Part shown: positions 1 to 5,290 of the stretch, piece after piece
How positions within the stretch are numbered: position 1 is the stretch's first letter
Layout: every line of letters begins with the position of its first letter
Origin: Clostridiales bacterium
GTDB taxonomy: Bacteria > Bacillota > Clostridia > Saccharofermentanales > UBA5734
Reading direction: 5' to 3'
Length of the DNA stretch: 5,290 nt
NCBI GenBank assembly: GCA_003532195.1
Contig: DOFA01000121.1
Span: 911 to 6,200 of the forward strand
Program-made: the position numbers and the translations under genes
Notes under the pieces: model-generated
Databases searched by the model: none
Told to the model about the DNA's origin: nothing
The model's input: only the letters and a program-made list of their open reading frames with translations

Positions 1-1353
1 GTTTTTAAACTGAAAGATAACGGTACATCAATACCCAAAGAGATCATTGCCGGTTTGACAACCTTCTTCACGATGGCCTATATCATTGTTGTCAATCCTT
101 CAATACTCAGCCAGAACGGTGAATTAATGGAGTGGGGCGCGGTTTTTCTGGCCACAATCATTGCCTCGGTCGTCGGCACGCTGGTTATGGGCCTGTTTGC
201 CAACGTCCCGTATGCGCAAGCTCCCGGCATGGGCCTGAACGCATTCTTCGTCTATACAGTTTGCTTTGGCCTGGGATTCAGCTGGCAGCAGGCGCTGTCG
301 ATCGTCTTCATCTGCGGTCTTCTGAACATTCTCATCACGGTCACGAAAATCCGCAAACATATCATCAAAGCGATACCCAAGAGCCTGCAGCTGGCAATTG
401 GCGGCGGTATCGGCATTTTCATCGCTTATGTCGGCCTGCTGAATATCGGCGTCCTGAATTTCGGCGCCGGCGTCCCGGCGATGACCGCCCTGAATACAGA
501 AGCTCTGTGGCTCTTTCTCATCGGCCTGGTTTTGACCGTAGTCCTGCTGCTCCTGAAAGTTAAAGGCGCGATCCTGATCTCGATCATTGTGACCACGTTG
601 ATCGGCATTCCGCTGGGTGTGACCAAAGTGGGCGACACCATCAGCTTCAAAGATGCCGCTGCTTCGCTGCCGTCCACTTTTGGCGTCATCTTCACCAAAG
701 AAGGCCTGGGCTCATTGTTCTCTGATTCTTCCAAGATACCCCTTGTCATTCTGACGATTTTCTCATTCAGCATTTCGGATACCTTTGACACGATCGGAAC
801 CTTCATCGGCACCGGCCGCCAAAGCGGCATATTCAACGATGAAGACGAAAAGGCGATGGAGAGCAGCGCCGGCTTCAAGTCCAAAATGGACAAAGCTTTG
901 TTTGCCGATGCCATTGCCACTTCTGTCGGCGCCATCGCCGGCACCTCCAACACAACCACTTATATCGAAAGCGCCTCCGGCATCGAAGCCGGCGGCCGGA
1001 CTGGCCTGACCAGCGTGGTTGTTTCCATCTGCTTCATTATCAGCGCCTTCCTGGCGACTTTTGTCAGTGCGATTCCGTCCGCGGCAACCGCGCCGGCCCT
1101 GGTCGTGGTCGGCATCATGATGCTGGCCGCTTTCAAAGACATCAAGTGGGGCGATTTTTCCGAAGCAGTCCCCGCATTTTTTGCCGGCGTATTCATGGCC
1201 TTGTGCTACAGCATCACCTACGGCATCGCGACCGCTTTCATTTTCTATTGCATCACCAAGATCTGCAAAAAGGAAATCAAGGAAATTCATCCGATCCTCT
1301 GGGTCGCTACGGTCCTGTTTATTTTGAACTTTGTCATTCTGGCCATCATCTGA
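1..1353 (+). CDS. NCS2-family (AzgA/PbuG-like) purine nucleobase permease, 5' end cut off by the window
   Basis: This is probably an inner-membrane, proton-coupled importer of purine bases (hypoxanthine, guanine or adenine). The frame is open from base 1 and gives 450 residues before TGA. Its first codons read VFKLKDNGTS, which matches the usual N-terminus of AzgA-type permeases, so only about 3-6 residues including the start are missing. A TTG at 55 is not the start, because it lies inside the conserved first membrane segment. Counting from base 1, AzgA-type motifs are APGMGLNAFF (about 74-83), SDTFDTIGT (259-267), TTYIESASG (319-327) and GGRTGL (331-336). From recalled work on fungal AzgA, Asn, Asp and Glu in these motifs act in substrate binding; here they are N80, D260/D263 and E323. 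The rest is hydrophobic helices with a charged loop near 279-298, consistent with the 14-helix fold. The exact purine cannot be read from sequence. Any upstream purine riboswitch would lie outside the window. A hairpin follows about 60 bases after the stop. Confidence 0.93.
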   Translation, partial: VFKLKDNGTSIPKEIIAGLTTFFTMAYIIVVNPSILSQNGELMEWGAVFLATIIASVVGTLVMGLFANVPYAQAPGMGLNAFFVYTVCFGLGFSWQQALSIVFICGLLNILITVTKIRKHIIKAIPKSLQLAIGGGIGIFIAYVGLLNIGVLNFGAGVPAMTALNTEALWLFLIGLVLTVVLLLLKVKGAILISIIVTTLIGIPLGVTKVGDTISFKDAAASLPSTFGVIFTKEGLGSLFSDSSKIPLVILTIFSFSISDTFDTIGTFIGTGRQSGIFNDEDEKAMESSAGFKSKMDKALFADAIATSVGAIAGTSNTTTYIESASGIEAGGRTGLTSVVVSICFIISAFLATFVSAIPSAATAPALVVVGIMMLAAFKDIKWGDFSEAVPAFFAGVFMALCYSITYGIATAFIFYCITKICKKEIKEIHPILWVATVLFILNFVILAII

Positions 1354-1411
1354 CCGTCAGGGAAGCTGGAGCGGCAGACTCTTCCGGCTGAATGACCTTT
1401 CTTTACCTGGT

Positions 1412-1441
1412 AAAAGCCAGCTGCTGCAACGGCTGGCTTTT
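1412..1441 (+). terminator. Terminator-like hairpin after the permease gene
   Basis: A perfect 10-bp inverted repeat (1412-1421 AAAAGCCAGC paired with 1432-1441 GCTGGCTTTT) encloses a 10-base loop. It ends in a run of four T. It lies 58 bases after the permease stop and before the pgi promoter, where an intrinsic terminator is expected. The T run is short, so termination may be incomplete. The stem begins with four A, so the hairpin also has a T run on the opposite strand and could work both ways, although no − strand gene is visible here. Confidence 0.65.
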
Positions 1442-1508
1442 GCATGATCCGCCCCGGGATCGGTACCGGTTTTAGTTAACTCTGGACTGACCCCGCCCTG
1501 GCCAAGAC

Positions 1509-1537
1509 TTGAATTCGATTCCCCGGGCTGATATGAT
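1509..1537 (+). promoter_or_regulatory. Sigma-70/SigA-type promoter for pgi
   Basis: TTGAAT (1509-1514) and TATGAT (1532-1537) are separated by exactly 17 bases, the optimal spacing. They match the consensus at 4 of 6 and 5 of 6 positions. Transcription would start near 1544, giving a leader of about 28 bases before the pgi ATG. The site lies between the upstream hairpin and the pgi ribosome binding site, which supports pgi starting its own transcription unit. A 5-bp inverted repeat with a 3-base centre (1528-1540) covers the -10 box and could be a small operator or chance. Confidence 0.55.
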
Positions 1538-1561
1538 CAGTTTATTCTGATGCAGATTCAC

Positions 1562-1566
1562 GGAGG
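1562..1566 (+). promoter_or_regulatory. Ribosome binding site of pgi
   Basis: GGAGG ends 5 bases before the ATG at 1572 and is a strong Shine-Dalgarno match. It decides the pgi start, because the resulting N-terminus also aligns with the family's usual first residues. Confidence 0.85.
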
Positions 1567-1571
1567 ATAAG

Positions 1572-2933
1572 ATGATCAGGTTTGATGACCGGAACGCCCG
1601 CTCTTTTCTCAATCAATCCGAATTGGAGCACATCGCGCCGCAAGTGCGGCTGGCCCACCGGCAGCTGACGCGGCAAAACTGCCCGGGCAGCGATTTTCTG
1701 GGCTGGCTGGATTTGCCCCGCAACTATGATAAAGAGGAATTCACCCGCATCCGGCAGGCGGCAGCCCGCATCCGCAAAAATTCCGACATTCTGGTGGTGA
1801 TCGGCATTGGCGGATCCTACCTCGGCGCCCGGGCCGCGATCGAGCTTCTCGGCCATTCCTTTCAGGCAGCTTTGAGCAAACGTCAGCGTAAAGCGCCGCT
1901 GGTCGTTTTTGCCGGCAATAACCTCAGTCCGGTTTATCTGGCCGATCTGGCCGATTTGCTTGAAGGCCGGAACTATTCGGTCAACGTCATCTCAAAATCC
2001 GGCACGACCGCTGAACCGGCTATCGCGTTCCGGATTTTCAAGAATTGGCTGGAGCAGAAATATGGCTGCGCCGAGGCCCGCGGCAGGATCTATGTCACGA
2101 CTGACAAGAGCCGCGGCGCGCTCAGGAAACTGGCCGGCGACGAAGGTTATGAAACCTTTACCGTTCCTGACGACATTGGCGGCCGCTATTCAGTTTTATC
2201 AGCTGTCGGCCTGCTGCCGATCGCTGCCGCCGGCATCGATATCCGCGAGATCATGCGCGGCGCCCGCGCCGCAAGGCAAGCTTTCAGCAAGCCGGACCTG
2301 GCCGATAACCCCTGCTATGCTTATGCCGCCTGCCGCAATATCTTGTATCGAAAGGGCTATAGCATCGAGATCATGGCCAATTATGAGCCCAACCTGCATT
2401 TTTTCACCGAGTGGTGGAAACAACTGTTCGGCGAAAGCGAAGGCAAGGACGGGCGGGGGATTTTCCCGGCCGGCGTCGATAATTCTGCCGATCTCCATTC
2501 CATGGGTCAATATGTTCAGGACGGCCGGCGCATGCTCTTCGAAACTGTCATTCAAGTTGAGCAGGCCCGTCGGCCCATGCTTATACCGACCGATCCGGCT
2601 GATCTGGACGGGTTGAATTTTCTGGCCGGCCAGGATCTGTCGGCTGTCAACCGAAAAGCCGCCCAGGGAACTGTCCTGGCCCATGTTGACGGCGGCGTGC
2701 CCAATCTGCTGGTCAGCGTGCCGGAATTGACGCCTTATTATTTCGGGCAGTTGGTCTATTTTTTCGAAAAAGCCTGCGCGATCAGCGGCTGCCTGCTGGC
2801 GGTCAATCCTTTTGACCAACCAGGCGTGGAAAACTATAAAAAGAATATGTACGCCCTTCTCGGCAAACCGGGATACGAAGACCGCAGGGCTGATCTGGAA
2901 GCTCGTTTACACGACGGCGGCCAAGCCAGATGA
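1572..2933 (+). CDS. pgi: Glucose-6-phosphate isomerase, Bacillus-type
   Basis: This cytoplasmic enzyme interconverts glucose 6-phosphate and fructose 6-phosphate in glycolysis and gluconeogenesis. At 453 residues it has the length of the short Bacillus/Geobacillus form (about 450), not the ~550-residue E. coli form. The sugar-phosphate-binding SIS fold shows GIGGSYLGA (78-86) and SKSGTT (141-146). Both PROSITE-type phosphoglucose isomerase signatures are intact: DDIGGRYSVLSAVG (200-213) and GCLLAVNPFDQPGVENYK (406-423). By alignment to the Bacillus enzyme, the catalytic residues are E288 (in FGESEGKDG), H309 (in DLHSMGQ) and K423. The start is fixed by GGAGG 5 bases upstream and by the family-like N-terminus MIRFD. 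A promoter lies just upstream. The stop overlaps the next gene's start by four bases (ATGA), so the two are probably co-transcribed and translationally coupled. No frameshift or missing key residue is seen. Confidence 0.97.
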   Translation: MIRFDDRNARSFLNQSELEHIAPQVRLAHRQLTRQNCPGSDFLGWLDLPRNYDKEEFTRIRQAAARIRKNSDILVVIGIGGSYLGARAAIELLGHSFQAALSKRQRKAPLVVFAGNNLSPVYLADLADLLEGRNYSVNVISKSGTTAEPAIAFRIFKNWLEQKYGCAEARGRIYVTTDKSRGALRKLAGDEGYETFTVPDDIGGRYSVLSAVGLLPIAAAGIDIREIMRGARAARQAFSKPDLADNPCYAYAACRNILYRKGYSIEIMANYEPNLHFFTEWWKQLFGESEGKDGRGIFPAGVDNSADLHSMGQYVQDGRRMLFETVIQVEQARRPMLIPTDPADLDGLNFLAGQDLSAVNRKAAQGTVLAHVDGGVPNLLVSVPELTPYYFGQLVYFFEKACAISGCLLAVNPFDQPGVENYKKNMYALLGKPGYEDRRADLEARLHDGGQAR

Positions 2934-5290
2934 CCTCGGTGCATATCCCTCGCCGCATCCTCAGTTCAGTCGCCAAGCCGGCCCGCTATGCCGGCGGCGA
3001 ATGGAACAGCGTCAACAAGCAGACGGCTGCGGAAGCGGCCGGGGCCGGCGGTGATTATCTGGTCCGGTTTGCCTTTTGTTTTCCCGATACTTACGAAATC
3101 GGCATGTCCAACCTGGCTTTGCGGATCTTGTACGATCAGTTGAATCAACGGCCGGATACCTGGTGCGAACGGTTTTTCGCCCCCTGGAAAGATATGGAGC
3201 AGCTGATGCGTACCGAGGGGCTGCCGCTTTTTTCGATCGAGTCCCGGACCCCGCTGGCGGAATTTGACCTGATTGGCTTCACCCTGCAATACGAGCTGGC
3301 CTGTACGAATGTCCTGAACATGCTCGACCTGGGCGGCGTGCCGGTCCTGGCCGCCGACCGGGGGCTGAACGATCCGCTGGTTCTGGCCGGGGGGCCGGTT
3401 GCTTACAATATTGAGCCGATGGCGGATTTTTTTGACCTGGCGGTGATCGGCGAAGGGGAAGAGGTTATCGCCGAACTGGTGAATCTATACCGGGACTGCC
3501 GCCGTGACTGTAACCTTGACAGCCGCCGGGACGGGCGTCCGGACAGGGAGGCGTTCCTGCTGCGGGCTGCCCGGCTGGAAGGCGTTTATGTCCCGTCTTT
3601 TTATGATGTATCCTACCATCCGGACGGAACCATCGCCGACATCCGTCCGAACCGCCCCGGCGTGCCGGAAAAGATCCGCAAACGGATTGTGCGCGACCTG
3701 GATTCGGTCCGTTATCCCGTTAAAAGCCTGGTGCCGAACACCGAAATCGTCCATGACCGGATGTTCCTGGAAATCTTCCGCGGCTGCCCGCGCGGCTGCC
3801 GTTTTTGCCAAGCCGGCATGATTTACCGGCCGGTCCGCGAAAAACAGGCGTCAACCCTGATTGACCAGGCTTTGGCGCAGGAAAGCTCGACCGGATACGA
3901 CGAAATTGGTCTGCTGTCTTTGTCAACCAGCGATTACAGCGACTTGACCCGATTGACCGATGGTCTGCTGGAGCGCCTGAAACCTCATCGGACCAGCCTT
4001 TCGCTGCCTTCGCTGCGGCTGGACTCTTTCTCGCTTGAATTGATGGAGAAGGCCGCCCAGACGCGCAAAAGCGGCTTGACATTCGCGCCGGAAGCTGGCA
4101 CGCAGCGCCTGCGCGATGTCATCAATAAAAATATAACCGAAAATGATTTGCTGGAAGCTATGAATCTGGCTTTCCGGGGTGGCTGGAATGGGGCTAAGCT
4201 TTATTTCATGCTCGGTCTGCCGACAGAAACTTCCGAAGATGTCCTGGGAATAGCCCTCTTGGTGCAGGCTGTCGAAAACCTCTACCGGAGCCTGCCCAAA
4301 GACCTGCGGCCGCGCCGCCTCGAGCTTGCGGTCAGCACGGCGGTTTTTATTCCCAAGCCATTTACGCCCTTCCAATGGTGCGGGCAGGCGTCCGGCGCCG
4401 ATCTGAAGGAAAAAATCCAGCTGCTGCGCGACAAACTGCGTAGCCGCAGCATTAAATATCAGTGGCACGACCTGGCGTCTTCGCGGCTGGAAGCGGTGCT
4501 GGCCCGCGGCGACCGCCGCCTGGGGCCGGTGATTCTGGATGCCTGGCGCCGGGGCCGCACCTTTGATGCCTGGGACGAATCTTTTGACGATTCGGTCTGG
4601 CTCGGCTGCCTGGCGGCAGCCGGACTGGATCCGGACTTCTACACCTTGCGGGAACGGCCGGAAACTGAGATTTTCCCTTGGTCGCTCATCGATTGCGGCG
4701 TCAGCCAGGCTTTTTTGCTGGACGAATACCGCAAATCCCTGCGCGGCGAAACAACGCCGCAATGCCGTATCTCCTGCGGCAACTGCGGCGCCCAGGAATT
4801 CGGCGCGGGGATTTGCTGCGGGCAGCAAGCTGCCGGAGCAGATTCGCAGCCGGTCAGGACAGAACCCTCCGGGAATTCGGCCGGAGTCGGCGAGTTGGTT
4901 TTGGCAGCGCCGGCATATGTGCTGCGGCTGCATTTTGTCCGCCAGGAACCGGCAATCTGGCTGGCCCATCTGGATCTGATGCGCACTTTTGAGCGAGCGA
5001 TCCGCCGCGCCGGGCTGCCGGTCGCCTATTCGCAGGGCTTTAATCCGCGTCCGCATCTGGTTTTCGCGTTGCCGATCGGCGTCGGCCTGGCTGCTTGCGA
5101 CGACCTGGTTGATATTTACCTGACTGAGTCCGTGGAAGCTGCCGTGTGCATGGACAAACTGAATGCTGCCCTGCCGGAAGGGCTGTCCATCCGTTCGGCC
5201 GAAGCGGCTGATCCTTCCGGACCCAGTCCGATGAGTCTGGTGCGGGCCGCCGAATATGAATTGGCCGGCGACGGCCTGGCTGCCGCGGCC
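2930..5290 (+). CDS. B12-binding-type radical SAM protein (TIGR03960-like) fused to DUF2344/TIGR03936 domain, 3' end beyond the window
   Basis: The frame is open for 787 codons to the window edge with no stop. The ATG at 2930 overlaps the pgi stop (ATGA). No good Shine-Dalgarno is seen, so translation probably depends on ribosomes finishing pgi. Domains in order: a conserved leader PARYAGGEWNS (17-27); a Rossmann-like B12-binding-type domain (about 42-185) with PDTYEIGMS (52-60) and GGPVAYNIEPM (154-164); a radical SAM core (about 275-500) with the [4Fe-4S] motif C286-PRG-C290-RF-C293, then SLPSLRLDSFS (358-368), LTFAPEAGTQRLRDVINK (383-400) and KLYFMLGLPTET (423-434); a C-terminal extension with ARGDRRLGPVI (525-535), ending in a second cysteine cluster C612-x3-C616-x2-C619 and C629-C630; a variable linker (about 631-660); then the DUF2344 domain start (661 onward) with AHLDLMR (679-685) and YSQGFNPRP (700-708). 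The family is a predicted S-adenosylmethionine radical enzyme of unknown substrate. As I recall, it is often found beside ribonuclease G and the rplU-rpmA genes, which hints at RNA or ribosome work. That link is an inference. Confidence 0.92.
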   Translation, partial: MTSVHIPRRILSSVAKPARYAGGEWNSVNKQTAAEAAGAGGDYLVRFAFCFPDTYEIGMSNLALRILYDQLNQRPDTWCERFFAPWKDMEQLMRTEGLPLFSIESRTPLAEFDLIGFTLQYELACTNVLNMLDLGGVPVLAADRGLNDPLVLAGGPVAYNIEPMADFFDLAVIGEGEEVIAELVNLYRDCRRDCNLDSRRDGRPDREAFLLRAARLEGVYVPSFYDVSYHPDGTIADIRPNRPGVPEKIRKRIVRDLDSVRYPVKSLVPNTEIVHDRMFLEIFRGCPRGCRFCQAGMIYRPVREKQASTLIDQALAQESSTGYDEIGLLSLSTSDYSDLTRLTDGLLERLKPHRTSLSLPSLRLDSFSLELMEKAAQTRKSGLTFAPEAGTQRLRDVINKNITENDLLEAMNLAFRGGWNGAKLYFMLGLPTETSEDVLGIALLVQAVENLYRSLPKDLRPRRLELAVSTAVFIPKPFTPFQWCGQASGADLKEKIQLLRDKLRSRSIKYQWHDLASSRLEAVLARGDRRLGPVILDAWRRGRTFDAWDESFDDSVWLGCLAAAGLDPDFYTLRERPETEIFPWSLIDCGVSQAFLLDEYRKSLRGETTPQCRISCGNCGAQEFGAGICCGQQAAGADSQPVRTEPSGNSAGVGELVLAAPAYVLRLHFVRQEPAIWLAHLDLMRTFERAIRRAGLPVAYSQGFNPRPHLVFALPIGVGLAACDDLVDIYLTESVEAAVCMDKLNAALPEGLSIRSAEAADPSGPSPMSLVRAAEYELAGDGLAAAA

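Noticed and set aside
55..57. TTG at 55 as start of the permease
   Set aside because: The frame is open to base 1 and the upstream codons encode the conserved permease N-terminus. The gene starts before the window.
426..1290. Overlapping − strand frames opposite the permease (426-959, 763-1290)
   Set aside because: Both lie antisense to well-conserved membrane segments and motifs of the permease, with no recognisable product.
1446..1461. GATCC...GGATC dyad followed by a GGTACC palindrome as a second terminator or riboswitch
   Set aside because: The stem is only 5 bp and is not directly followed by a T run. The intergenic space is too short and unstructured for a recognisable riboswitch class.
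1909..2616. A 235-codon + strand frame inside pgi
   Set aside because: It is a shifted frame of pgi, whose catalytic motifs lie in the main frame. The alternative product is Ser/Pro/Arg-rich with no recognisable domain or ribosome binding site.
4820..4909. Possible gene boundary between the radical SAM part and the DUF2344 part
   Set aside because: The frame stays open across the region with no stop. No ATG/GTG/TTG preceded by a convincing ribosome binding site marks a separate DUF2344 gene, so a fusion is the better reading.
3923..5056. A 377-codon open frame on the − strand opposite the radical SAM gene
   Set aside because: The + frame here carries family motifs throughout (APEAGTQRLRD, GLPTET, GDRRLGP and others). 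The antisense product shows no recognisable domain. Long antisense frames are expected opposite GC-rich coding sequence.

Overview
The window reads as a stretch of bacterial chromosome, fairly GC-rich by eye (about 55-60%, not computed), with all genes on the + strand and tightly packed. It most resembles a Gram-positive-type anaerobe (Bacillota/Clostridia-like). The glucose-6-phosphate isomerase is the short ~450-residue Bacillus/Geobacillus form, and the last gene is a TIGR03960/TIGR03936 radical SAM protein, a family I know mainly from Clostridia and a few other phyla. The sequence alone does not fix the species.

Layout. (1) Positions 1-1353 hold the 3' part of an NCS2/AzgA-type nucleobase permease; only a few N-terminal codons lie beyond the left edge. 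(2) Positions 1354-1571 are intergenic. They contain a terminator-like hairpin (1412-1441), a sigma-70-type promoter (1509-1537) with a small inverted repeat over its -10 box, and a strong ribosome binding site (1562-1566). (3) Positions 1572-2933 hold a complete pgi with both family signatures and its catalytic Glu, His and Lys. (4) Positions 2930-5290 hold one uninterrupted reading frame of 787 codons that runs off the right edge. It begins in a 4-base ATGA overlap with the pgi stop. It encodes a B12-binding-type radical SAM protein (TIGR03960 type) fused to a DUF2344 (TIGR03936 type) domain, of which the start is present.

How they work together. The permease looks like a separate transcription unit ended by the hairpin. 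pgi and the radical SAM gene appear to be one operon: one promoter ahead of pgi and translational coupling at the junction. Pgi is central glycolysis. The radical SAM/DUF2344 protein has no function I can name with confidence, and it is the part of the window most worth study. Features of note are its fusion architecture, a second CxxxCxxC cysteine cluster outside the SAM domain, and the Tyr-containing variant of the cobalamin-binding loop. I see no mobile elements, CRISPR arrays, tRNAs or rRNAs.
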